Source of the DNA: Prevotella sp.
GTDB taxonomy: Bacteria; Bacteroidota; Bacteroidia; Bacteroidales; Bacteroidaceae
DNA length: 64,000 nt
Direction: 5' to 3'
Assembly: GCA_016285055.1 (NCBI GenBank)
Contig: JAEEPZ010000005.1
Location: 1 to 64,000, forward strand
Every line of letters starts with the position of its first letter. Positions within the stretch are counted from its first letter, which is position 1. The notes beneath the pieces are model-generated. The model was not told the DNA's origin, did not search any database, and saw only the letters and a program-made list of their open reading frames with translations. A program made the position numbers and the translations under genes. Below are positions 1-10,794 of the stretch, in pieces.

Positions 1-23
1 TCAACTGCTATATCATTGCCTTA

Positions 24-254
24 AATAAAGGTATTCAACTGTCGCAAGTTTTGGAGTTAAAGGAGTTAAGGGAGTTAAAGGAGTTAAAGACAATAGCTTT
101 GCTATGGATTTCAACCCAGAGACAAAGGCTTCTCATGGAGAGTCATTTGTCTTTAACTCCTTTAACTCCCTTAACTCCTTTAACTCCTGAAAGTTCTTCG
201 TAGAGCGAAGCGGCAGGGCCGAGCGGAGCGAATGCGAAACTTGAATAAAGGTAT
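24..254. repeat. MITE-like palindromic element, copy 1, with flanking direct repeat
   Basis: The element lies at about 35-243. Its outer parts are short tandem units of the GGAGTTAA type in opposite orientations. Its centre (about 88-150) contains the words ATAGCTTTGCTATGG and CAGAGACAAAGGCTT. The same centre recurs in reverse orientation at about 16737-16956 and 59910-60090. An 11-bp perfect direct repeat, AATAAAGGTAT, flanks it (24-34 and 244-254), which looks like a target-site duplication. The whole stretch before tatD holds no gene I can support. Confidence 0.75.
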
Positions 255-288
255 CTCCTCAGTTCTACGTTCTCTTTTATTCGCAGGA

Positions 289-1185
289 TTATTGATGCGG
301 CATGTGGAAGACCCGCGCCACGGTGTCATTGGTTTGGCGTGATAATTCTTCCGGAGTGACACCGTATGCTTCTGCCAGGCGCTGCAAGACCAGGGCGACG
401 AAGGCTGGCTCGTTGCGCTGTCCACGATGCGGCACTGGCGCCATATAGGGGGCGTCGGTCTCGAGCACGATGCGGTCGATGGGCACAGCGGCGGGCAGCA
501 CCTCGGGCAGATGACTCTTCTTAAACGTTGAGACGCCGCCGATGCCAAGGACGAAGTTGTCGAACTGCAACAGTTCGGCAGCTTCGTTTTCGTTGCCGGT
601 GAAGCAGTGGAACACACCGCCGGGCAGTTCTCGCGCGTACCTTTTTAATAAGTGCACCATCTCGTTCTGCGCCTTGCGACAGTGTATCATCAGCGGCAGG
701 CGCGTCTCCACCGACCATTTCACCTGCTCTTCAAAGGCCAGCATCTGCTCCTGCTCGAACTCACGGCTCCAGTAGAAGTCGAGCCCCACCTCGCCGATGG
801 AAGTGATGAGGGTTGAGGGTTGAGAGTTGAGGGTTGAGAGTTGAGGGTTGAGAGTTGAGAGTTGAGGGTTGAGAGATGAGGGTTGAGGGTTAAGAGTTGA
901 GGGTTGAGGGTTGAGAGCTGAGGGTTGAGTGATGAGCGATTTGATGGCGTTGAGCTGTTGGCGCCAGTCGGATCGCACCTCTTCTGGATGCAAGCCAATC
1001 ATGGGAAAGAGAAAACCGGGATGCTGCTGGCAGAGCTTGACGATGCGCTCTGATGACGGCAGGTCGATGGCTGGCAGGAAGATGGCCTTGCAGCCTGCCT
1101 CACGTGCCCGCTGCATCACCTCATCACGGTCATTGTTAAATTCTTCGCCATCCAAATGGCAGTGTGTGTCAATAAATGCTATCAC
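289..1185 (-). CDS. tatD: TatD family metal-dependent hydrolase/DNase with a repeat-encoded insert
   Basis: This is a TatD-family deoxyribonuclease with a TIM-barrel metallo-hydrolase fold. The metal ligands are visible in order: HCH in IDTHCHLDG at the N-terminus, E in SIGEVGLDFYW, H in LMIHCRKA, H in GVFHCFTG and D in LETDAPYMAP. At 298 aa it is longer than usual (about 260 aa). The excess is a low-complexity stretch at residues ~84-127, built of 7-residue units such as STLNPQP, placed just before the conserved IGE strand. That stretch is a heptanucleotide tandem repeat in the DNA. The gene is last in the minus-strand series tonB-like, ispA-like, tatD. The start ATG at 1185 gives the canonical MIAFIDTHCH. 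Confidence 0.93.
   Translation of the reverse strand: MIAFIDTHCHLDGEEFNNDRDEVMQRAREAGCKAIFLPAIDLPSSERIVKLCQQHPGFLFPMIGLHPEEVRSDWRQQLNAIKSLITQPSALNPQPSTLNPQPSSLNPQLSTLNPQLSTLNSQPSTLITSIGEVGLDFYWSREFEQEQMLAFEEQVKWSVETRLPLMIHCRKAQNEMVHLLKRYARELPGGVFHCFTGNENEAAELLQFDNFVLGIGGVSTFKKSHLPEVLPAAVPIDRIVLETDAPYMAPVPHRGQRNEPAFVALVLQRLAEAYGVTPEELSRQTNDTVARVFHMPHQ
803..934. repeat. Heptanucleotide tandem array inside tatD
   Basis: About 18 near-identical 7-bp units (GGGTTGA / GAGTTGA) run through the tatD reading frame. Three units make 21 bp, so the array translates as a 7-residue repeat. Gain or loss of units would keep the frame only in multiples of three. Confidence 0.85.
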
Positions 1186-1306
1186 GTTTTTCTTTTTGCT
1201 ATAACATCATACCATGTGCAGACATTCCCCCTCCTTTCTGCCCGGCATCCCGAAGGGGGACGCTCACTTCCGAAGGATCACAAGAAAGGGAGGGTAGGGG
1301 ACAGAG

Positions 1307-2281
1307 CTATTTCCTTCTCTCCATCATTTCGTCGGTATAGTCGAGGAGCTGTTGCTTGCGCTCATCGCTGACGCCGACGCGAGCCAGATACTTGCGGCAC
1401 TCGGCGAAATAATAATTGATTTTCTTCTCGCACAGCTGACGGATGCCTATCTGGTCGTAGAGGGCAGTGACGGCGTGCACTTTCTCTTCGCGGTTGAAGT
1501 CCTTTGCCTCTATCCACCGCATCAGCTCTTCACGCTGCTCGGCGTTGGCACGGTTGACGGCATTGATGAGCATATAGGTCTTCTTGTTTGAGGTGATGTC
1601 GCCGCCAATAGCCTTGCCAAAGACCTTCGGGTCGCCATAGACATCGAGGAGGTCGTCCTGCAGTTGGAAGGCCAGGCCCAACTGCTGCCCGAACTGATAG
1701 AGGTTCTCCACATCCTCTTCCGGCGCATCGGCCAGCAGGGCACCAATCTTCACGGCACAGGCCAGCAGCACGCTGGTCTTCAGGCGTATCATCTCGATGT
1801 ACTCGTCCTCAGTCACGTCGTTGCGCGTCTCAAAGTCCATGTCATACTGCTGTCCCTCGCCAATCTCGAGAGCTGTCTCGGTGAAGACGTCGAGCACGGC
1901 CTGCAGCTTCTCCTCCGGACACTGCTGCATGCGTTGGTAGGCCAGCACGAGCATGGAGTCGCCCGACAGGATGGCGGTGTTGGCGTCCCAGCGCTTGTGC
2001 ACGGTTTCGCGGCCGCGGCGCAGGTCGGCATTGTCCATCAGGTCGTCGTGCAGCAGCGTGTAGTTGTGGTATGTCTCCAAGGCCAATGCCTGCATCATGA
2101 TGTCGGCGGGATGGTCCTTGTAGAGGTTGTAGGCCAGCAGCATGAGCACGGGCCTGATGCGCTTGCCTCCCAGTGAGAGGACATACTTCACGGGTTCGTA
2201 GAGTGAGGCAGGACGGCGGTCGTAAGGCAGCGCCTCGAGTGCCTCGTTCACCATTTTAAGTATTTCTTCTGAGCTGTACAT
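1307..2281 (-). CDS. ispA: Polyprenyl diphosphate synthase (farnesyl/geranylgeranyl type)
   Basis: This is a trans-isoprenyl diphosphate synthase that condenses IPP with allylic diphosphates for quinone and lipid-carrier synthesis in the cytoplasm. Substrate-binding GGKRIRP is near residue 38. The first aspartate-rich motif is DDLMD followed by LRRGRETVH, and the second is DDLLD. The length of 324 aa is normal. The short DDxxD spacing is that of short-chain (C15/C20) or bacterial octaprenyl enzymes, so product chain length cannot be read from sequence alone. The gene lies between the TonB-like gene (48 bp upstream) and tatD (about 120 bp downstream), probably in one transcript. The gap to tatD (1186-1306) contains a GC-rich inverted repeat of the GAAGGGGGAC type. 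Confidence 0.9.
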   Translation of the reverse strand: MYSSEEILKMVNEALEALPYDRRPASLYEPVKYVLSLGGKRIRPVLMLLAYNLYKDHPADIMMQALALETYHNYTLLHDDLMDNADLRRGRETVHKRWDANTAILSGDSMLVLAYQRMQQCPEEKLQAVLDVFTETALEIGEGQQYDMDFETRNDVTEDEYIEMIRLKTSVLLACAVKIGALLADAPEEDVENLYQFGQQLGLAFQLQDDLLDVYGDPKVFGKAIGGDITSNKKTYMLINAVNRANAEQREELMRWIEAKDFNREEKVHAVTALYDQIGIRQLCEKKINYYFAECRKYLARVGVSDERKQQLLDYTDEMMERRK

Positions 2282-2329
2282 ATATCTTTAACTCTTTTAT
2301 ATACAATAATTTCTTTAATGAGTTTAAAA

Positions 2330-3022
2330 CTATATCTTGAACACAACGGGAATACACACTTTGGTGCGGCAGGGCTCGTCGTTGAGGATGCCGGGAGTCC
2401 AGCGGGGCATCATGCGCAACACCCGCAGCACCTCGGCGTCGCACAGCGGATGGAGTGAGCCGACCACCCTCACGTCGGTGATGCTGCCGTCGGTGTTGAC
2501 GATGAACTCGGCCACCACCTTGCCTTGCAGCTGCTGCTCCTGTAGCAACGGTGGATATTTCAGGTTGCGCGAGAGCCACTTGATAAACTCCGTGAGGCCA
2601 CCGGGGAACTGCGGCACATCCTCCACCACACGCAGGCTGACAGCTTCTTCATCGGGTGGGGGAGGGGGCTCCATCTCCGTCTCTTCCTCCTGTGCCTCTA
2701 AGTCATTGTCCACGTCGGTCTCCACGTCCTCGTCGTCGTCCAGCATCTCTTCCACCTCCTCTTCCACCACCACGAGCTTCGTCTCGGGCTTCGGCTCTGC
2801 CTTGGGTGCCATCAGCTTCTCCTCGTGGTCGTTCAGCAAGGGCGGCAGCTCCATCTCGTTGTCTAAGCGGGCCAGCAGGTCGGGGTCGTCCAACGGGTCA
2901 TCGGGCTCCACAGTATATTCCAGTGCCACGAAGACACACGCCAAAGCTACCACCAGTCCCAACAGCAGTCGCTGCGGGCGGCGGCGCTCCAGGTCGGCTT
3001 GTGCGCTCTTCTTTACCTCCAT
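2330..3022 (-). CDS. TonB-family energy transducer with an acidic linker
   Basis: The 230-aa inner-membrane protein has a short basic cytoplasmic N-terminus, one membrane segment (LLLGLVVALACVFVALEY, about residues 19-36), a long periplasmic linker, and a C-terminal TonB domain (about 140-230) with the typical GKVVAEFIVNTDGSI and PRWTPG motifs. TonB proteins couple the proton gradient to outer-membrane receptors. The linker here is rich in Glu and Asp (EEEVEEMLDDDED) with one proline cluster, rather than the usual Lys-Pro spacer. It is first in the minus-strand unit with ispA and tatD. Confidence 0.88.
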   Translation of the reverse strand: MEVKKSAQADLERRRPQRLLLGLVVALACVFVALEYTVEPDDPLDDPDLLARLDNEMELPPLLNDHEEKLMAPKAEPKPETKLVVVEEEVEEMLDDDEDVETDVDNDLEAQEEETEMEPPPPPDEEAVSLRVVEDVPQFPGGLTEFIKWLSRNLKYPPLLQEQQLQGKVVAEFIVNTDGSITDVRVVGSLHPLCDAEVLRVLRMMPRWTPGILNDEPCRTKVCIPVVFKI

Positions 3023-3052
3023 CGCCTCGTAAGGAATCGTATAATACAGCGC

Positions 3053-3060
3053 AAAGGTAG
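3053..3060 (-). promoter_or_regulatory. Promoter -7 box for the tonB-like/ispA/tatD unit
   Basis: TACCTTTG on the minus strand matches the Bacteroidota -7 consensus TAnnTTTG. It lies 31 bp before the start codon, with a weak TTGG about 20 bp further upstream. Position and match are seen; function is inferred. Confidence 0.6.
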
Positions 3061-3190
3061 CATATTATCTTCAATAAGCCAACTATTTCCTGATAAAAAA
3101 AAATAATAGGCAGAAAAAAGTCAAACGTGGCGTCTGTTTTTATAATTGTTTTAGAAAAAACAGCACCGTGACAAGAAAAACTGGCTCAGA

Positions 3191-3224
3191 TTGACACGTA
3201 AATGCTTTTTTTTGTCTAATTTTG
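3191..3224 (+). promoter_or_regulatory. Promoter for purL
   Basis: TAATTTTG (3217-3224) fits the Bacteroidota -7 box, with TTGAC upstream at 3191. It lies 27 bp before the ATG at 3252 and helps fix that start. Confidence 0.65.
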
Positions 3225-3251
3225 CACCAAATTTCAAATAAGGCATCAATT

Positions 3252-7286
<4,035 letters not shown>

Positions 7287-7322
7287 GATATAAAATTCAA
7301 GCTATAGATAATATGTACGTAT

Positions 7323-7901
7323 ATGATGGGCGTGCAAGATAATCCCTCCCCTCCCTCGCAAGGAGGGGGAGGGTCTCTTTTCACCACTTTCTTCAAGATT
7401 GGCATGTTCACCCTTGGCGGTGGATATGCCATGATTCCCATTATCGAGGCAGAGGTGGTAGACAAGCACAAGTGGGTGACGAAGGAGGAGTTTCTCGACC
7501 TCATCGCCATTGCGCAGAGCTGTCCTGGTGTTTTCGCGGCCAACATCAGCATCTTCATCGGCTACAGGCTGAAGAAGGTGCCGGGAGCCATCATCACCTG
7601 TCTGGGCACCTGTCTGCCCTCTTTCCTCATCATCCTGCTCATCGCCATGTTCTTCCACCGCTTCCAGGACAATCCCGTGGTGGCATCCATCTTCCGTGGC
7701 ATCCGTCCGGCGGTGGTGGCGCTCATCGCAGTCCCTACCTTCAACTTGGCGAAGAGTGCAGGCATCACCTGGGCTACCTGCTGGATTCCCATCGGCGGGG
7801 CCCTCGCCATATGGCTCATGGGGGTGTCGCCCATCCTCATCATCCTCCTCGCTGCCATCGGCGGCTATGTCTACGGCACACTCATTAAACCCACAGAATA
7901 G
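7323..7901 (+). CDS. Chromate transporter, half-size subunit 1
   Basis: This is a CHR-family membrane protein of one homologous half (192 aa). Such pairs work together as a two-gene ChrA-like transporter. Signature motifs are FFKIGMFTLGGGYAMIP, an acidic EAEVVDKHKWV, and AIAQSCPGVFAAN, followed by several hydrophobic segments. The first ~19 residues, including DNPSPPSQGGGG, come from a GC-rich palindrome placed immediately before the conserved LFTTFFKIG start of the family. The second half-gene begins 9 bp after the stop. The substrate could be chromate or another anion; the family name does not prove chromate. Confidence 0.9.
   Translation: MMGVQDNPSPPSQGGGGSLFTTFFKIGMFTLGGGYAMIPIIEAEVVDKHKWVTKEEFLDLIAIAQSCPGVFAANISIFIGYRLKKVPGAIITCLGTCLPSFLIILLIAMFFHRFQDNPVVASIFRGIRPAVVALIAVPTFNLAKSAGITWATCWIPIGGALAIWLMGVSPILIILLAAIGGYVYGTLIKPTE
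7341..7373. repeat. In-frame palindrome at the 5' end of the chromate transporter gene
   Basis: C-rich and G-rich arms pair around CGCAAG (CCCTCCCCTCC facing GGAGGGGGAGGG). The same kind of hairpin is found between genes elsewhere in the window. Here it is translated as part of the N-terminus. Confidence 0.75.
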
Positions 7902-7910
7902 CTTTCACTC

Positions 7911-8486
7911 ATGATTTTTCTTCAGCTGTTCATCACCTTCTTCCAGATAGGACTCTTCGGCTTTGGCGGAGGCTATGGCATGTTGTCGCTCATTCAAGGC
8001 GAGGTGGTGCATCACTGGGGGTGGATGACCACGGCCGAGTTCACCGACATCGTGGCTGTCAGTCAGATGACGCCGGGCCCTATTGGCATCAACAGCGCCA
8101 CCTACTGCGGCTACACCGCCGTGCACAACGCCGGGATGAGCGAGACGATGGCCGTCCTTGGCTCGTGTGTGTCCACCTTTGCGTTGGTGCTGCCATCACT
8201 TATCCTGATGATCCTCATCTCGAAGATGTTTCTCAAGTACATGAAGCATCCCACGGTGCAGAGCATCTTCGCCGGATTGCGACCTGCCGTGGTAGGTCTC
8301 CTCGCTGCTGCCACGCTCTTGCTGTGCACCAAGGAGAATTTCTCAGCCCCCAGCGAGAACGCATGGCAGTTCTGGATCAGTGTCTTCCTCTTCGTCGCCA
8401 CTTTCATCGGCACGAAGGTGTTCAAAATCAATCCTATCAAGCTCATACTCATGGCAGGTTTTGCCGGCCTGCTGCTGCTCTACTGA
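7911..8486 (+). CDS. Chromate transporter, half-size subunit 2
   Basis: The 191-aa protein is the second CHR half-domain. It starts MIFLQLFITFFQIGLFGFGGGYGML, followed by QGEVVHHWGWM and the signature AVSQMTPGPIGINSATYCGY, and has five to six predicted membrane helices. It is directly downstream of the first half-gene and almost certainly co-transcribed and co-functional. It has no insert, unlike its partner. Confidence 0.92.
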   Translation: MIFLQLFITFFQIGLFGFGGGYGMLSLIQGEVVHHWGWMTTAEFTDIVAVSQMTPGPIGINSATYCGYTAVHNAGMSETMAVLGSCVSTFALVLPSLILMILISKMFLKYMKHPTVQSIFAGLRPAVVGLLAAATLLLCTKENFSAPSENAWQFWISVFLFVATFIGTKVFKINPIKLILMAGFAGLLLLY

Positions 8487-8725
8487 CGCACACTCGTTTT
8501 TTCGACCTGTGCGGATGGAGTTATGACATAGTTACGGCGCTAATTAGGTCAGTTTGTTACCCGAGTTCTGTCGTCCCTTCGGGACTTATTGTGTGTTGAG
8601 GCGCTATGATGCAGGGGCCATGCCCCTGCCTGTAATCCGTCGTCCCTTCAGGTCTTTTTCCGATCCTTGCTCGCCGCGTAGCCCGCAGGCGTCTGTAACC
8701 TCTTAGTTTTTATTATTTTAAAATT

Positions 8726-8826
8726 GTCCGTAATTTTTCTTTACATTTCGGACTTTTCGTCCGAAGCCTTCGGACAATGAGTCCGAAGCCTTCGGACAGA
8801 GTGTCCGAAGCCTTCGGACTTTTTTG
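8726..8826 (+). repeat. GTCCGAAG hairpin array 1
   Basis: There are three copies of GTCCGAAGCCTTCGGAC (8759, 8781, 8803), an 8-bp perfect stem with a 1-nt centre, separated by 5-nt spacers. A leader containing TGTCCGTAATTTTTCTTTAC comes before them and a T-run after them. It may act as a transcription terminator after the chromate transporter genes. Confidence 0.85.
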
Positions 8827-8894
8827 AGGAGGCCAGATTATAAAACGCAAGGCGCTTGCAATAATAAAATAGCGGCCTGTGCTGCCGAAAAAAA

Positions 8895-9172
8895 GATTAT
8901 CCGCAATTACCCGATAGTGTGTACGCCAATATAGAAGTAATCCTCATAAGAATGTATCATGATAGATACAAGCAAGGCTTGCGGTAACTTAATTCTCCCC
9001 CTTGCAAAGGGGGAGTTAGAGGGGGATCCATCTGCGCAGAGTTTCATCCCCCCCAGCCCCCCCCTTTCCAAGGGGGGAAATATATTACTTTTGCGGCTGC
9101 TATGTGTTAGTCCGGTAATGTAGGAAACAGAACATGACAGCAAAGGCATCCATCGGCTACATGCGGATAATC
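8895..9172. mobile_element. MITE-B, copy 1 (non-autonomous element with 11-bp terminal inverted repeats)
   Basis: The ends GATTATCCGCA (8895-8905) and TGCGGATAATC (9162-9172) are perfect inverted repeats. The body is shared with 19276-19559 at high identity and includes a CTCCCCCTTGCAAAGGGGGAG palindrome and GATCCATCTGCGCA. No transposase is encoded. Confidence 0.8.
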
Positions 9173-9225
9173 ATTAAAAAAACTATCCGTTTTTCATCTG
9201 CTTAGCATGCTTTTTTGCGGAATTG

Positions 9226-9257
9226 TTTGGCTGAAAGAAAAATAATCGCTAACTTTG
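9226..9257 (+). promoter_or_regulatory. Promoter for the 9.3-kb secreted protein gene
   Basis: TTTG (9226-9229), a 20-bp spacer, then TAACTTTG (9250-9257). This is a near-ideal Bacteroidota promoter, 63 bp before the start codon. Confidence 0.75.
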
Positions 9258-9319
9258 CAACCATGATGGCGACGGGAGGATCATGATCCCTTGGCCGCTA
9301 TGTCAATAACTATACAAAC

Positions 9320-10522
9320 ATGATGAAGAAAATTCGTTTGATTACTGCCTTATTGATGCTGCTCGGCTTGTCGGCAACGGCACAGGAGAGCATTTCTGTA
9401 GGCGAGGTGCTGGTGCCTACGGGACGCCAGTCCATGATGGAAGTGATGTTCCATTTCAATGAGGGGCACAGCTATGTGAGTTACCAATTCAATGTCAACC
9501 TGCCCTCGGGTGTCTCGTTTGTGCAAGACGAGAGAGGCTATGTGCCTGTCGTCTTAGGTGACGGGCAGCCTGCCTCATACTTCTCTAAGGACATGCCTGT
9601 CTCGTCTGCCATCATGAAAGCCTTCTCGAATCCTTCAACGGCCATTGGCGGTAACGAGGGCGTCTTAGTGTGCATACCCATTCAGGTTGAACAAAGTGTG
9701 GCAGTGGGGCAGGAGTTGCAGGGTTCTCTCACCGGAGTTGAGTTTGCCGACATCACAGCAGTATCTCATAAGTTCAGCGATGTGAGCTTCACCATCAAAG
9801 TTACCGACAAAGTAATCCTCGACGAGAACTACTCCTGGGTGCCATTCGCTACCGATGCTGCTTGTGACCTCAAGGTGATACGCTCCATCAAAGCTAATGA
9901 GTGGAGCACCATCTGCCTGCCCTTTGACATGACGGAGGAGCAAGCGAAGGCAGTGTTTGGCAACGATGTGAAGCTGGCATGTTTCGACAATTATAAAGTA
10001 GAAAAGACAGAGGGCAGCGTAACAGGCATCACCATCAACTTTAAAGATGATGACTTGTCCGAAGGCTTCGCGGGAAACTATCCCTACCTCATCAAGACAT
10101 CGAAAGAAATCACAGAGTTTGAAACGACTGCAAAAAAAATCAATCCCGAGGAGGCGGATGAAACGTATTCAGAGGGTAAAGGCGCAAATAAGATAACTGG
10201 TCATTTTATCGGCACCTACCGAGCCAACACGCTGATTCCTAAGAACAGCCTGTTTATCAACGGCAACAAGTTCTACTATTCTGCTGGCAAGACGAAGATG
10301 AAGGCCTTTCGTGCTTACTTTACCCTGAGCGAAGTGCTGTCGGAGGTGGCACAGGCTGGCGCACGCGTCACCATGAATATTGGCGGAGAGTCCACCGACC
10401 TCCAACCTGTCAATGCCGACCTGCTGGATGCCGCCCCCTACTACGACCTTCAGGGACGCCCAGTGCAGCATCCCAACAGGAAAGGACTGTACATCAGAAA
10501 CGGAAAGAAGGAAGTAAAATAG
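9320..10522 (+). CDS. Secreted protein of unknown function with a C-terminal sorting-like tail
   Basis: I do not recognise a named enzyme family. The 400-aa protein starts with a signal peptide (MKKIRLITALLMLLGLSATAQ). The N-terminal third (about 22-170) alternates short strands like the cohesin-like or beta-sandwich domains common in Prevotella surface proteins. A second region (about 180-370) contains WSTICLPFDMTEEQAKAVFG and HFIGTYRANTLIPKNSLFI. The C-terminus YYDLQGRPVQHPNRKGLYI resembles the G-R-P / GIYI tails of type IX-secreted or related surface proteins. A small peptide gene follows within 15 bp, then the PorE-like gene. Confidence 0.7.
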   Translation: MMKKIRLITALLMLLGLSATAQESISVGEVLVPTGRQSMMEVMFHFNEGHSYVSYQFNVNLPSGVSFVQDERGYVPVVLGDGQPASYFSKDMPVSSAIMKAFSNPSTAIGGNEGVLVCIPIQVEQSVAVGQELQGSLTGVEFADITAVSHKFSDVSFTIKVTDKVILDENYSWVPFATDAACDLKVIRSIKANEWSTICLPFDMTEEQAKAVFGNDVKLACFDNYKVEKTEGSVTGITINFKDDDLSEGFAGNYPYLIKTSKEITEFETTAKKINPEEADETYSEGKGANKITGHFIGTYRANTLIPKNSLFINGNKFYYSAGKTKMKAFRAYFTLSEVLSEVAQAGARVTMNIGGESTDLQPVNADLLDAAPYYDLQGRPVQHPNRKGLYIRNGKKEVK

Positions 10523-10536
10523 TGAAAGGAAAGACC

Positions 10537-10743
10537 ATGAAAAAGACATACATGAAGCCATCCGCAGAGGTAGTGAGAATGGGACTGACAATGATGGTCT
10601 GCACTTCCGACAGCATCAAAGCCTCCATCAACGGGAAAGAAGAGATGGGCTACGGCGGAGTCGACGAAGACGGTACCTTAGACCCTGCCTCACGCCGCCG
10701 TCGCAACGTCTGGGACGAAGAGGAAGAAGACGACGTCTTCTGA
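10537..10743 (+). CDS. Small acidic-tailed peptide of a Bacteroidota-type family
   Basis: The 68-aa peptide starts MKKTYMKPSAEVVRM and ends with a basic patch (SRRRRNVWDEEEE) and acidic tail DDVF. I recall similar small Bacteroidota proteins with an MKKxYxxPxxEVV start and an R-R/W-D-acidic end, often next to secreted-protein genes, but I know no function. The start at 10537 is preferred over an upstream in-frame GTG because it gives the family's first residues. It lies 14 bp after the secreted protein gene and 51 bp before the PorE-like gene. Confidence 0.6.
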   Translation: MKKTYMKPSAEVVRMGLTMMVCTSDSIKASINGKEEMGYGGVDEDGTLDPASRRRRNVWDEEEEDDVF

Positions 10744-10794
10744 AAAGATGCCTTTTATGCAATAATTCGCTCTTTTGCGCGTTATTAGTAATAT

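Larger units (their letters stand above)
8487..9225. other. Gene-free, repeat-rich interval
   Basis: No gene is supported here. In order it holds a word shared with 38 kb and 39 kb (ATAGTTACGGCGCTAA, about 8526), a GTCCCGAAGGGAC-type palindrome (about 8569), a hairpin array (8726-8826) and MITE-B copy 1 (8895-9172). Small reading frames across it are products of the repeats. Confidence 0.7.

Noticed and set aside
8726..8826. CRISPR-like look of the GTCCGAAG arrays
   Set aside because: Repeats are 17 bp with constant-length 5-nt spacers, there are no cas genes, and the unit is a perfect hairpin; these are palindrome arrays.
8907..9149. Similar small frames in both MITE-B copies (containing FPPLERGG and KLCADGSPSN)
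   Set aside because: Similarity follows from the DNA repeat; one copy has a different end and start, and no ribosome-binding or promoter context is seen.
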